From contig KN832873.1 of NCBI GenBank assembly GCA_000827325.1, forward strand, positions 634,245-698,244: a stretch of DNA of 64,000 nt. Reading direction: 5' to 3'. Of the stretch, positions 34,901 to 48,230 are shown in pieces. How positions within the stretch are numbered: the stretch's first letter is position 1; each line of letters begins with the position of its first letter. The translations under genes and the position numbers were made by a program. The DNA is from Oidiodendron maius Zn. Lineage: Eukaryota; Ascomycota; Leotiomycetes; Myxotrichaceae. The notes beneath the pieces are model-generated. The model searched no databases. It had not been told where the DNA came from and worked only from the letters and a program-made list of their open reading frames with translations.

Positions 34901-37900
34901 CCCGAATAAATTGAGCGAGTCAAAGCAGACGCCTCTTACCCTCGCCACTTACGCCAACCATACAGAAATTGTAGAGTTACTCCTAAAGAATGGCGCAGAT
35001 GTGAGTATAAGCTCTGGCTTTTGGGATATGACGCCACTGCATCTTGCAGCCAGAAATGGAAATATTCAGATCACTCGGCTCATCCTCGAGCATGGCGCCA
35101 ATGTTGACTTAGCCAGCAAGGAGGGAGGGACAGCCATTAGCTATGCGGTAAAGAGAGGGCATATTGAGCTTGTGAAAATGCTTATTTATGAATATAAAGT
35201 AGACTTGTCGATGCCTTGCTTGGACGGAACCAACTTGTTAGTCCCGGCCGCCATGTCCGGTCAGTGCGACCTGATGTCCCTTTTGCTGGACCATGGAGTA
35301 CAGCCGACAATTGTTGGAAAATATAGATATAATCTCTTGCATGCTGCCGTTTCCGCAAGATCTTCAGACATGCTCCAAATGCTGCTGAAACAATTTCCAG
35401 AGATAGATCTCCGAGCCGAGAATAAGAGAGGAGAGACGCCGTTACACCTTGCCGCTCATCGAGGATCTCTGGAAGCGGTAAAGTTCTTGCTAACACTAGA
35501 TACCTCCTTGGCGACAGTACTCAGTCCTCTTGTTGGTCTTCCTCTCCATTGTGCCGCTCGCGTAGGTCGTCTAGACTACGTGATGGTGTTAACAACATCC
35601 CAAAACATTAATACCCGAGGCCCTCGAGGACGGACACCATTAATTGAGGCAGCTACGAATGGCCATCTCTCTGTCGTGGAGTTTTTGGTTGAGAGAGGCG
35701 CCGATATTAGTACGAAAGATTCGGATGGCGACAGCGCCTTACTTGCTGCCGCAAGAGATGGCCATCTGCCCGTAATTAACTACCTTATCAATGAAGGGGC
35801 GAATATACACCACACAGATAACTCGAATAAAGGACTTTTAATTTGCCTCCTTGATGAGGGCCATTTTGCAGCGGCAGACGCCTTGCTCCAGAGAGGACTG
35901 GAAGTCAATATAGTCTCAGAAGATGGGGCCACGCCGCTCTTGGTTGCCGCCGCGATGAATTGCACTCGCGTAGCAAGCCGACTATTGGACATGGGCGCAG
36001 ATTATAAACATCGGCAAAATGGTTGGAGTGCATTTATCCGCGCAGTGTTCTTCCAAAGTACCTCTATGGTGGAGCTTTTCGAGGAGCGGGGTTTAGCTAA
36101 CTATGGTGAAGTTGATGATGATTATGCATCCGCATTTCAGTGGGCTGTGCGCAGGAATAACTTGCCAATGGCGGAGAAGGCTCTTGCCAAGAAAAAATCA
36201 CTCGCATTTGATGTCGATGCCTTTGGAGATGACTGCTTGAGCGGCGCTGCTTACTACGGCTCGGAAGATCTGATCCCCTTCCTTCTGAGCCTTGGCATTG
36301 ATCCAGACGGACTAGGGAAAGACTGCCTAGGACGCACTCCATTAATGTTTGCTGCATGGAGTGGACACACGAGTTGCGCCGAGATGTTGATTAGAGCCGG
36401 TGCTGATATAGGAAAGGTCACCGGAGCTCCTTGGTACCGCAATGCGGCTCACTATGCTGGGGCAGGAGACAACTATTCAACAGCAGAAATTCTTTTACAA
36501 GCTGGGGCCAATTTTACCACTAGGGATGCCTTGGGCTACTCTGCTGCCGACTATGCAATTATGTCACCTTCGGAGTGGCCAAAATCAGGCATACAACTAG
36601 TCCCTGACTTGCAGAGGCCCTCGAGGGAGGACTCAAATTGGAAAGATAATTCTGTCATACCTATACTCCGAAACACTGTTGTCGACTGTGCTAGCTCGCT
36701 CCTGTCTTCGGACCCAGCCCTCATTGACCACAAAGAATCGGATCCGGCTCACACTGTTCGACCGGCTGAAGCGTCGCAAACCGAATTTTTTCGCAGGCAT
36801 CACCTTGCCTGCCTTGCCCTTGCACTCGAGAGACTATCTTATCTTACAACTAATTCTGGGAACCAGCAGTGGAAGATGTTGGGTATACAGCAGATCTCGG
36901 ATCATGACCTCAACTCACCTTCGGCTTCCTCTACTATAGCCCGCTCTCAATCAGACTACATCCTTGCAGATGCTCTCCATTGTTTCTCTGAGGTTCTTCG
37001 GTCAAATTGTTCGCTAGAACACGCTATATGGTGGGACTATTGTTCAATCTGCGACATAGATGTTACCGGCCCATACTTTAAGTGCCGAACATGCTACGAG
37101 GTTTTCTTCTGCAGTAAGTGTCACACAGACTATATTGAGAGCGGCTCTAGCGTGCCTAAGAATTTTACTGCCCTGCGAAGGTTGGAGATTAAGATGGTCC
37201 CTGTGAGAGCGACCCTCTACTCCCTCAGAGAAAATATTAAGCTGCTCATGGAGATTCTGGTAGCAGTACAAGAGGTCGAGGAATGGATTATTCACACAGC
37301 CATCTCATATAAAAGGTGGAATGAGGCGTACAATGAGAATAGACGATTTGAAATGGAGCGGTTTGGAGGGTGGGAACTTATAGACATCATCATGAAAGCA
37401 TTTGCGCTGAGAAAAGAGTCACAAAATGCCATACACCTCGTCAAGAAGGAGGACATGAAACAGCAAGACGCTATTTCTATCTCCGGAGAGCTCGTCGCCG
37501 AGGACAAGTGGGTCAAACTGAGCAATGCCTTGATGGGGAATTTCTTGTTCGATCATCCCAGTGAGATGGGCAATTGGAAGGCTAACATGATGGATGCCTG
37601 CAAAGGACACGACTTCATTGAGTTCCAGGCTTGGCGAGAACTCAGCGAAGATCAAAAGGCCAATTTTGACAAGCATAAGAGGTTGAAAAAAGACTTTTTT
37701 GAAACTCTGCTCTTGAGATACGCGCCTGAGCATGTTGAAAGGCACTCTTCCGAACCTATTACAAATGAGCAGAATGAAAAATCGGCTGAGAAGCTGATTG
37801 AGCAGGTTGAGGCTAAGCTCAAAGTGTCAGAAGCCATGCCTAGTAATATAGATGGCTATCCACCTCCACTGTCACTCGATGGTAATTTAGAGGAGTCTGC

Positions 37901-38291
37901 TCAACCTCATACCACAGGATTGTCCCACAGCAACCTGGGTTACCTAGACAGGACTGTAAGTGGGAATGGATGCGATGGAGTTGATAAGACCCATGGATTA
38001 AACACCGACGATGATAGCGAGTGGGAGTCCGTGGAAACCGACAATGATAGTGAGTGGGAGTCGTCTGTGGATGCCATATTATCTAGAGTCGACGTATCTC
38101 TTTCCGATATTCCTGCAGAAAAATTACCAGTTGTGATAGCACATCTACTGAACATTGTGATCAAGTCGGAAATCGGCAGTCGGAATTGTTTGCTCGCAAG
38201 AAGGTTGATCTCGCGGCTGGTGAAGGATGTAGGGCCATGGCCACCGGGGAGACAGATAGAGGATAAGTCTGTACTCGGAAACCGCTCGTAA
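31901..38291 (+). CDS. NLR-like STAND protein: helical N-domain, NACHT, ankyrin repeats, ZZ-like zinc finger
   Basis: Two exons, 31901-32831 and 32950-38291; 2090 aa. The N-terminal about 310 residues are helical and resemble the DUF7708-type region often placed before fungal NACHT domains; its end is strongly charged (coiled-coil-like, EKRDKLEDEEAMRRMRKDEQ). The NACHT NTPase follows: Walker A GKHGCGKS (about 367-374) and Walker B FLVIDGLDEC (about 481-490). Then comes a winged-helix-like region with ARIFRQPTRTRERALNLLLW. About 17 ankyrin-type repeats span about 900-1520 (for example TPLHLAARNGNIQITRLILE). Near 1674-1715 there is a Cys-rich ZZ-type finger (YCSICD, FKCRTCYEVFFCSKC). An acidic C-terminal tail contains a duplicated DDDSEWES-like motif. 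Such proteins are thought to sense non-self signals through the repeats and to switch state by nucleotide binding. No frame damage is seen. Confidence 0.92.
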
Positions 38292-38573
38292 AATATCATG
38301 AGAGTATATCACTTGGCCAGTTGGGAGGCCAGTAGTGTCACAAAATGCTTTGATCAAGGAGGTGAACGAGGTAATGCGGGCAGCGAGTCAGAAATGGAAA
38401 TTTTTATTAGAAAATGAAGATTACTCGTTAATATTTGTCTTGTGCAAACGTTTTGTTGACCCGAATTACTACTTACGTTCTATATTCTTAGATTGTGTAT
38501 GTTTAAATAGCTTCTATCAGAAGTAGCCGAGCTCTGACTTGCGCTATACACATCTAGAGAGTAAAATTGTGGT

Positions 38574-40765
38574 TCAAGCAACATCCCCGCTCTTGGCCAT
38601 CGCAGGTTTAATACCTGTCTTGGTCTCGACATGCTCCTTGCTCAGGTGAAGCTTCTTGATAAACAGAGCCGACAGCGCCGTCAGAGCAGCCAGACAGGTA
38701 CAAAAGATCCACATATTTCTTAAACTAGATGCAAAAGCAACCTTGACGGCGAACTTCTGGATTGGATCTTGGATCTTTCCCACCAGCATCACATTTGCTG
38801 CGGCTGCTCCTCCAGAAAGCTGCTCCGTAATATTCGGGGATAGGTTTATGGGCGGCATGGATAAAGACTTGATTTGATTGTCCATAGAATTCTGAAATAT
38901 GACTCCAAAAATAACAATGCTCAATGATTCCGCTAAATTGCGGACAAAATTGAAAGTTGCAGTGGCAGTAGCAGTATCGTCTTGAGATACGTGGGCCTGG
39001 AGCGCGATCATAGGTGCCTGAAATAGTAAACCCGCACCGACTCCCGCCACGATCTGGAAACTGATAATCTCACCGATTGATGAGGTGGCACTGAAATGGC
39101 AGTAGAGACCGTTTCCGATGACTATGAAGGTTGCGCCGACGTAAAGCAGCTCAAGATAGCGACCTGTGCGATGAATCAAGACTCCCGAGAGCATTGCCAT
39201 GATTGCTTCGGCAAGAGTTATGGGGATAATTAATACACCGGACCGAGAGGGAGAAGCTTCCAATGCGGATTGGAAGTACAAAGGCAGATAGTACTCGTGA
39301 CTGATAAAAATCTATATACAATGAGCAAGAGCTACACGGATAAGCGCGTCTCATGGGACTAGAGAATTCCAGCTTACCATGCCATGGAAAAAGCACATGG
39401 CCATGCATGCAATGTTGGAGGAATGCTTGAAGAGGCTCATCGGCATGAGCGGATACTGCGCAAGCCTTTTTTCGCTGAAGATGAAGACGCCAATCATTAT
39501 CGTCCCGAAAATAATCAAACAGATGACTGTCGGAGAATTCCAAGCGAAAGCAGTGCCGCCAAATTCGAGGCCCAACAGCAGCATCAAGGTAACGCCGAGT
39601 ATTGAAAGGCTTCCGAACCAGTCAATGGCCTTGAATCCGTCGGCAATTGCTGTCTTAGGGTTGTGAACATCTAAGGAAAATAGTAGCAGTATGAATGTTG
39701 TTCCACATATGGGAAGATTGATCCACCAGCAGAAACGCCACGATGCCCTCTCCGTAAGTACTCCGCCGAGAAGAGGGCCTACTCCTCCTGCAATAGCCCA
39801 CATTATTTCGGTAAGCCCTATATAAAGGCTCCGAGCTCTATGACTTGTTAATTTCGAGCTGTAGTAGAAATAGCGAGGACATACCGCATACTAAACATGT
39901 CTGAAATACAAATATACGCCATTTGACATAGTCCTCCACCAGCAGCACCTAGCAATAGTTCAATAGTCAGCAATTTTGGCTCCTCATAAAAGAATGAAGT
40001 GCTAATGAGCATATTCGAGAAGTCAACCACGCTTCACACCCAAAGCAGGAAAGTTTGACTCTGCAAAATGCTTACCTTGAAGAGCCCGTCCAGCAATCAG
40101 CATTCTTCCGGAGCTAGCCTTGGCACAGATTATCGACGAGAAAAGGAACACGGCCACGGCAGATAGTAATATCGGCTTTCGACCCCATATATCCGAGAGT
40201 TTGGCCCATATTGGTCCTGCGGCAGCATTTGCAAGGAGATAGGCGCCTCCTATCCAGACATACCCCGAGCTTGAATGCTATTCGACCTTTAGTATCATTT
40301 CATACTTCTACAATAAGATCTGTAGGAGAAGAATCAAAAGTGGGGGTGTCTTTGTTTCTGAGAGGATGGTTTTACACGATGCTTGTGTCTCTACATCACA
40401 GTAACACTTCAGAAATTAATTAGGCATATAGCTTACAAGATCGGAAACTATGGTGGGAATAGCTGTTGCGACGATGGTCTGGTCCAAAGCCGCGATGAAT
40501 ATCGAAAGCTGTAGAAGATGTGGAATTAGTATATTCCTCCCTTACCCTAAAGAGAGAGCCTCATATAGCGATGCACCCATAAACTACTTACATTAAGCCC
40601 AGTTAGCACTGAAAATAGCCTCAATCGACTTCGCGGCTGTAGCTGCTCCTGCTGAGCTGGATCATTGGTCACGGACAAGGCTTGCATCCCATAATCCTTT
40701 AATTCGTGGGCATCAAGGAGGCCAGGAAGAGGGGCAGGCGTGATGGTCTCATGGTTGCGGTCCAT
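38574..40765 (-). CDS. MFS multidrug/toxin exporter, DHA2 (14-helix) type
   Basis: Minus-strand exons: 40592-40765, 40437-40508, 40076-40277, 39885-39948, 39378-39837, 38574-39311; 569 aa. Motifs seen: LDQTIVATAIPTIVSDL in helix 1 (the DHA signature), GYVWIGGAYLLANAAAGPIW, a motif A loop (KLSDIWGRKPIL), and the DHA2 motif C region AIAGGVGPLLGGVLTE followed by WRFCWWINLPI. About 14 hydrophobic segments continue to a Lys-rich C terminus. All five introns have canonical sites and consistent phase. By family it is a proton-coupled exporter of small lipophilic compounds in the plasma membrane, related to fungal efflux pumps of the aflatoxin-pump type. It is 30 kb from the terpene cluster, so a role there is only possible, not shown. 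Confidence 0.92.
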
Positions 40766-43626
40766 ACCTTCTCCTTTAGAGGTAGAAAGACCTGCTATTA
40801 TATATTTCAGAGGGGAGAATGGCAACAAAGGCATAAATTTATGACTCATTTGCTTTGGTGGATTGAGTGCACAGACAACAATATATCTCTGCACATGGAG
40901 TGCACAGGGACACTTTACTTAAAAGCCCACCAAAATTGCACTAAAAGTCTCGTAATCCACAACAATTCAAATTGCGGCAGCCACCACCACGACCTCTATA
41001 TGAATATAATTTCTACTAAACAGCATAATTAGTAGCCTTCTTGCAGACTAATGACCAATTTTTGCGATATTATATTCGTTATTGCATGAAGCTCGAAAAA
41101 ATCGTAGATATTTAAATTGAGCTTGCTTACGAAAAGGGAGTACAGCTTACCCCGCTATTTACCCCACTATTTCGTGGTACTAAAAATTATAGAGACTCCC
41201 AGCATTAGAAAACCTCGTAAAATAGTTGAGAAGTCAATTATGGAAAGGCAAAGCTTTCAATTAGTACCATTTTGAATTTATTTGGCTACAATTTGGTTAA
41301 GTTATTAGCTTTAGTAGGTTTAATATTGAAAAGTTATAGAAAACTGCATAAAGATGCATTACATCTAAGGTAACATTTTTTACAAATTTCCTTCGAACCT
41401 CCCGACCTAAAGGAAAGGCCCGAGAATATGGACTACATTACTTGCGGAAGCCATCTCAGTGCCAAGATAAGGCCCTTGTTCCCTTTTCAGGTAGGCAGGC
41501 GTTGTTACTGCTACCGGACTTGGGTCAGTGATGAGGATCTCCGCTCGTCAAAATGGTATATTGCAACATCTAAGTGGCTTTAGAAGAATGATCCTCATTG
41601 CAGTGTTCCTCATGACCTACAGTTCAGCATGCAACCACTTTCTCTTCCAACTCATTCCGTTCCACGAAACAGGCAAAACAGGGATTTTAAGCGGCCTTTA
41701 GGAAGATAATCGGACCATTATTGAACTAGGGATAGTGAATTGGATCTTAGTATACAGCCTCATCCTGGAGACAATTCACGAACCACTCAATAGATTCTTT
41801 CTTACGGCTCTTGACATATACTACAAGCACAATGAGACGCGCCGGCTCCTAGAGAGAAGGAAACACATCTCGTATCTATTCATTATAAGTATCTGTGCTT
41901 TTGCTCTTTCACGATGGTTTCTCCCAGGGCCACATTGCAGCATGGGTCAGTGGATGTCTTTCTTGGTCGGATTTTGCATTTCTGTACGCTACAGACTGAA
42001 AAAGTTTCGCCTGTGATGTAGCTTCAGTGCCGGTTCTCCCCTAGTAATTCTGTTGCCGATCAAATTCCGACCGTCATTCTGTAGTAATCCTCTGATTACT
42101 ATAATATTATTATAAGAAATCTGGAATTTCCCGCTTGTTAGCAATAAGACGCATCCCATGTTTGGCCACAAACCAATCCCCACCAGCCCATGTGTTTACT
42201 TCTCCCGAACGCCCGAGATGACAAATTTCATGAGCTAATCGGTGGTGCCTTTTGAATTCTCCAACCGCTTAAAGGCGGCGACAACCCTATTCAATGTCGG
42301 CGTTTCGAGTGAAAAGCTTGCCTCACCAGAATAATCCAGTGATTACGCTACTTTATCTTACACATGGGGCAGCAGATTTTGACTCTGTTGTCAGTTCAGT
42401 CGAAAACGTGGCCCCATTCATGTAGTTGAGACGTTTCATTAAATTGCGGAGTTGACGGGCGGGTTTTCCATGTACGGAGCGGACTTCTCCCATACGCCGC
42501 ATTTCCGGGCCAAGATTATTGAATGGAGAAATGCGATTGGGGAACGTCCCATCTTTTTACCATACCAATTTCGGATGTTCTCGGACCTAAATACAATTAC
42601 AAAATAGCGTGAGAGAAGGTACATCAGAAGTATCACTGTAGATTTCTTATTTCGACAAGGTACCTACCCTCAAGCATTCTAAGCGGGATATTAACATGAA
42701 TGAAAACATATCTACAATGCTGTGGAAATATACTAAAGCATTTAAGGTAGGCTAAGAAAGATTTTAAAATGACCTTTTTAAGCCACTTAACGACGACATG
42801 GACTCGATCGACTCGTGTCGGCCCGTTTGTTTATCCTCGATCATCTATGAACAAACATCATTATGATAAAATATTCAGCATCGAAATGGAGTCCAAACTA
42901 ATCTTTGCAACTAGCGTCCCGCCTTATCTCCACCAACCCAGTGCGGGGTAATAAAGGGATGTCTATAACGGGCATGTGCCAAAAAAGCTCGTATTCCGAC
43001 TGATGGTCTATCTGAACAGGCTTATCAAGGGTATAGAGTTTCAAACGGACGGGCTATCATCGGATCCTTCCTTACTTAGTCATAACGGCTAGCCTGATGG
43101 CCATTCAGAATGCGGGGGATGTTTCGTGGAGAGACGTGATTAGCCTAGTGCCGCAGGGCGCAGGTTATGAGCGATACGAAATATATCACATCTTGAAACC
43201 TCCAAGCATCCGGCGAGACTACACCGGACCGGAGGCCGAACCGCCCCGAGAAGGATTACCGGTGATGGATTTACCGATCCTGCCTATCTTTCAGGTTGTT
43301 GTTTTAATGTGTTGCTTAAGCTAGCGATGCTACGTTCCTTCATCTAATATAGTTGCCGATAGCCCCGTGTCTAAGTGGAGGAAATACTTTTTAACCCTGG
43401 AAACAGGTTGTTATACCCCACGGAAAGCCACGGTAGCACCGGCAATGGAAAGCATTGTGACGATCGATGACCCCTGACAAGGCGGAGGCGCAGAATCTAT
43501 GTGCAGGGGGGTTGGGGAGTATATGAACGTCCACGTTCTCTATTTGCATCTCCAGTCAATCAAGTAAATATCAACTTCAACTTCATATCTTGATCTTCTC
43601 TCTGTACATACTTCTTATCCGAAAAT
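40766..43626. other. Long gene-poor spacer
   Basis: AT-rich DNA with scattered short frames. The frame at 41735-42016 lacks an early ATG. The frame at 43097-43324 (with MAIQNAGDVSWRDVISLVPQ near its start) reads smoothly upstream to about 43060 but matches nothing I know. A TATA-like atatgaa at 43520-43526 lies about 105 bp before the chitosanase ATG. Confidence 0.35.
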
Positions 43627-44654
43627 ATGTCTCCCAACCAGCTCTCTGTTTCTCTTGTCACCCTCACCACGCTTCTTGGGTTCGCGTGCGCCGCCGTTCC
43701 CCGTGCCGCCATCCCAACCAGCGTCAATGGTGCTTCATACAACAAGGCTTCTGCGGGCCCTTCTACAACATGGTTTGCTGGTGCTACCTCGCTACCAGCG
43801 GCTAAGATAGCTTCGGCCGCCGCTAAAGCTACCAAGGTACCTTCTGATGCAACCTACATCCTCGAGGCCGGGGGGACAGCAAAGGCTACTATCCACAGTG
43901 ACTGGTCTGGACTTTCCAAGGTATGCATGGCCATATCAAGTGAGCTAAATAACATTCTTTTAATACAAATAATAGGGAGCAGCTTACGTTTTTGTTGCCG
44001 ATATGGATGTAGACTGTGATGGAATTGACTATAAGTGCAAGGTATGAGTATTCCTTAGATATGGAATCTGCTAGACCTAAACTAACATCGTGATAGGGTA
44101 ATGAGGATGGCCAGGACCAGACTAACTGGGGAGCTCTTTCTGCGTACGAGGTGCCTTGGGTTGTGGTCCCTGACAAGTTCGCAAGCAAGTACTCAAGCGC
44201 ACTTCCTGGCAATAACGTTGCCGCTGTCATTTGGTGAGTGATTATCTGCCATCATATTTGTCGAAGTCACGTTTGATAAGTCTAACATGTCAAATTAGTG
44301 ATGGGAAGATATTCTACGGTGTTTTTGCCGATACAGATGGCGACACCCCAGAGGAAATCGGCGAGGCCTCATGGCTGATGGCGAGAACTTGCTTCCCGTC
44401 CGAAGATCTGAATGGCGGCAACGGGCATACCCCAGCGGATGTTACTTGTAAGTGGTTTAAAACTGGCATACTCCTCTAACTGCCACTCTGCTACTGTACT
44501 AAGTATATTATTATTTACAGATATTGTTTTCACTGGCAATGACGCCGTCCTCCCGAGTAGTGCGATTGGTAACAACTATCTTACAAACTTCAATAAGTTG
44601 ACAAGCATGGGCAACCAGTTGTTGACAGATCTAGTTGATGAACTTGGTCTCTAA
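43627..44654 (+). CDS. Secreted fungal chitosanase, GH75
   Basis: Five exons: 43627-43920, 43976-44041, 44097-44233, 44299-44447, 44521-44654; 259 aa. A signal peptide (about residues 1-22, ending near FACAA) precedes the catalytic domain. Family blocks are YVFVADMDVDCDGIDYKCKG, WGALSAYEVPWVVVPDKFA, LPGNNVAAVICDGKIFYGVF, ADTDGDTPEEIGEASWLMA, and CFPSEDLNGGNGHTPADVTY. The Asp in ADTDGD and the Glu in IGEAS are the conserved acidic residues expected at the active site. GH75 enzymes hydrolyse chitosan internally outside the cell, in nutrition or wall turnover. The length matches single-domain members. All splice sites are canonical. Confidence 0.95.
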
Positions 44655-45040
44655 GAGGACTATTGAGCGGTATTGGTGGAGGCAGCAGCCCCAGTCACCG
44701 CAAAAACCCTAGCAATGCCCATTATGATCAACCCCGGCTTGAAATATGACTGATACCTTGATGTCGCTAAATCCTATACAATTTACATCTGATTTATACT
44801 GATCTGTGCACTCCTCTCTATAGAGAATGGAATATGTTCACTTCAATATCGGGTGATTTAAACTCAAAAACAAATTTCCATTTAATTTCGACTCTAACTT
44901 CTGGCCCCTCTGAATAAGACTCACCCTTCTATGAGGTAATGCAGATGAAGTATACAAAAAAATTACTTAATGACGTATACGTGAAGCATTTTTCATTAGA
45001 CCTTGCTAATCTACTCTCCCATAGAAAATTCCCTCATTTG
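44655..45040. other. Spacer between chitosanase and retrotransposon
   Basis: I see no gene or repeat; it presumably contains the 3' end of the chitosanase transcript. Confidence 0.35.
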
Positions 45041-45045
45041 CTAAG
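45041..45045. repeat. Target-site duplication CTAAG (left)
   Basis: CTAAG directly precedes the TG of the 5' LTR. The same five bases follow the CA of the 3' LTR at 51794-51798. A 5-bp duplication is standard for Copia integrase. Confidence 0.9.
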
Positions 45046-45222
45046 TGTATAACCAAGGCGAATCGGATCGGGTCAACTTATATGGAATGGGTGAACAATA
45101 CACTGGAAAGCGAATATATTAATAGCAAGGCAGTAGCCTTACCTTTAGAACAATAACAACTAATTTCAACCAACCTTTTCTGACTATATATTGCATACAG
45201 TATCACCAGAGTGATACAAACA
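45046..45222 (+). repeat. 5' LTR of Copia retrotransposon
   Basis: 177 bp, starts TGTATAACC and ends CAAACA. It is nearly identical to 51617-51793, with only a few transitions between the two. Confidence 0.95.
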
Positions 45223-45846
45223 CTAATCAGTAATATTACAGATCAGGAGCTCGTGTTACTTTAAAGAGAAGTGATATCTAACAGTCCTATCCTATCCTAG
45301 GAGGCTTCTACCAGACATTACTTGCTAAAGGATATCAGTCAACATCAACCCCTTTCATCACGAAGGCCCTTGATTCGACTAGTTATCTAAAGGATCAACC
45401 CCTTTCAAGTACAAAGGCCCTTGATTCATATCCATTATATAAAAGACAGAATAAGTAAGATAAAGGAGATAAAGACAGGGAGGGAGAGATAGCCAAAGGG
45501 TATTAGTATAGAGGCTACTAACAAGGAGATTGATGACTATATCATATTCAAGATTACCGAATATATCTACTACAACTTCCAGGATAATAAGTTATAGGAG
45601 CTATACCAGGAAGACTTTAAAGGCTTCTCTATAGCCACTTTCAAGGACTACAACCAACCAGGTATTCGAAAACTCTATATATTACTATAGTCAAATGGTA
45701 TATAGATAAGGAAGGACAGGCATAAGACAGTTGCTGAGTCTCTATATAACATGTTATAGGAAGAGGAGCCAGCTAAGTGGACAACACAAGAGATTAAGGA
45801 GTATATCAGGACTACAGGACACTTCAACTCAACACAGATCAACTAT

Positions 45847-46308
45847 ATGCTTGGTCAAAACAATGCAGCTAGCTCTGCACATGCCAGGACTGCAGTACCA
45901 CCAGATCCACCAGATCTGCCAGATCCTCTAGACCCCTCCGATTTCCCGGATCCTTACCAGCGGTCAGTCAGCAAGGAACCAGGACAACCAGCTAGAGAGC
46001 AGTCGTTTGGCAAGGAGCTTACAAACCTGGCAAAGATGTATACGGATAAGAGCAGATATAGTGGTGAGAACGATAACTTTGACTACAAGCTAGTCATCTT
46101 CCATAACCTCTATAGCAGAGTCAATATACCGGATAATATCAAGGCCAAGGCCTATCCAATAATACTACAAAGCCTAGCACTTGATCACTACTATACAAGT
46201 ATTAAAGGGGCTATTCAGACATATAACCTCTCCTTTAACCAGATCTGTAACTCTATATATAATTACTTTAAAGGTCCTGAATATAAGCATAGAGTATTAG
46301 AGCAGTAG
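45847..46308 (+). pseudogene. Copia Gag (truncated)
   Basis: A 153-codon frame starting at an ATG, with a Pro/Asp-rich start (PPDPPDLPDPLDPSDFPDP) and then KMYTDKSRYSGENDNFDYKL, the conserved entry of fungal Copia Gag capsid regions. It ends at a TAG. The capsid remainder and a zinc knuckle remnant (CFIYNKEGCW, with the second Cys now Tyr) continue in frame after stops to about 46760. Confidence 0.8.
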
Positions 46309-47099
46309 AACTTGACTATATTGAAGACTGTTATATAGAGGAATACAGGCAAATCAACTGAGGACTATCTGTAACTACTGATTAAGGAGCTTCAGCATCT
46401 ACAATATAGCCTAGATACCAACCTATATACGGATAAATTCCTTTATAACAAGCTTATCAATATATATCAGGATTTGCCAGCCTGTCAATATATATGCTTC
46501 AGACCCTCAGATACTCTTGCAGGCCTTATTAATGATTTGCGGTCCTTAATCACAACCTAGGAGAAGTCAAATAGCGGTAGTAAGACTAATCAGTTCTTTA
46601 CAGATCGACAATATCATTCACAATATCCCTTTTAATCATCCTACAATAAGGACCGGTATAAAGGACAGTCTCGGTTTGGCAACAAGGATCAGAAGAAGAA
46701 GCGCTGCTTTATATATAATAAGGAAGGCTGCTGGTTATTAAACTACTTAAAGAAAGAGCGAGAAGAGTCTAGAAGGAAGTTCAAAGCCAGATTCAACCAA
46801 CACTTTAATAAGTATACCAAGCAATATATTATAGACTATAAGGGTATAGATAATAAGGATAATCTTGACTCTATTGATAAGGCTATTAAGGCCCTTATAG
46901 TCACCGATATATTATCAAATAACCAGGCTAACCTAGAGCCAGTAGAGCACTTCATTACCTCCTTTAGAGCGCTACAACTACAGAGAGCCTTTGATATCAC
47001 GACTAATCTAGTAAATCAATCACTTATATATACTCTTATTCGAAAGGGCAAAAACGCTATATATATTGATTCGGATCCATTTATATATACTACAACTAG

Positions 47100-48230
47100 C
47101 TGATATATATCTGATATATTCTATAGTATCATAATCGATACTAGAGCCTTAAAGAGATTAATAGCAGGTTACAGTTAATATCTAGTATACTAGAGATTAA
47201 ATACTAGTGTCTTAATTAATACTATAAAGGCAGGGGCAGTCAATATACAGTTTGGAATTAGATCAACACTATCGATTAGATCAATTGTAGTCGATATACC
47301 AGTCAGACAAGCTGAATTCTATATTATTAAGGCTGATATACCCTTCCTATTATATCTCAAGGATATAGATACACTTGGAGTCTATTACAACAACCTTAAA
47401 GACCTCTTAGTTGCACTAACGAAGACCATTCTAGTAATCAGACAATTCAGCCACCCCTTTATATTATAGGCTCAGGCTCTATACTTATATATATACAAAT
47501 CCTTTAAGCATAACCTATATTACCTGACTATAACTGAACTTTAATAGCTGTACTAGTGATTCAGCTACCCTTTAGCAGACAGATTATATAAGGTATTGGA
47601 ACGCTCTAGGTATAATAATATCAATAAGAAGGCGCTATATCGACTGAATAAGTTCTGCTCCTACTACCAGAAGTATAGCAAATCACCTAGCAGATTCAAA
47701 TTTATACTATATAATAACTAGGACCTTGATTTCAACTGCTCTATATATATTGATATTATATATATTGATAGATAGCTAGTCTTGTATATTATCGATAAAG
47801 CTATATACTTCCAGGCAGCCAGATAGCTAAAGGATATATCAGCTAAATATATATAGGATATATTAAGGCTTTGCTGGATTGATATATATATTGGACTACC
47901 TGAGTTTATTACTTATAATACTAGAAAGAACTTTATTAGCAGGGAGTTTCGATAATACACTTAGTCTATAGCTATATCAACTAAAAGCATCCTGGTAGAG
48001 GTATATTGGTCTGTTAGACTAGTTGAATATACTTATCTGATCCTATACTATATATATCAAATTATTACTAAAGAGTATCCTGATATTATAAAAGATATCG
48101 CCTTACAGATAGCAGTCAAGGCTATTAACGATATAGCTAGTCCTAGTAGACTAGTCCTAACCCTCTTAGTCTTTGGAGTCTATCTATAAATGACTAACCT
48201 TGATCTACTGACACCCTTGATTATATAATA
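47100..48230 (+). pseudogene. Copia protease and integrase remnant
   Basis: The protease active-site loop reads IIDTRALK near 47130 where DTGA is expected, a Gly-to-Arg change of the G-to-A type. Further on (about 47640-47760) come LYRLNKFCSYYQKYSKSPSRFKF, with Tyr replacing the Cys of the integrase zinc motif, and the start of the DDE core. Stops interrupt throughout. The open stretch is cut at 48230 by the nested Tc1 element. Confidence 0.75.

Noticed and set aside
41735-42016. 93-codon frame as a membrane protein gene
   Set aside because: There is no ATG at the start and no features beyond short hydrophobic runs. It lies in AT-rich spacer.
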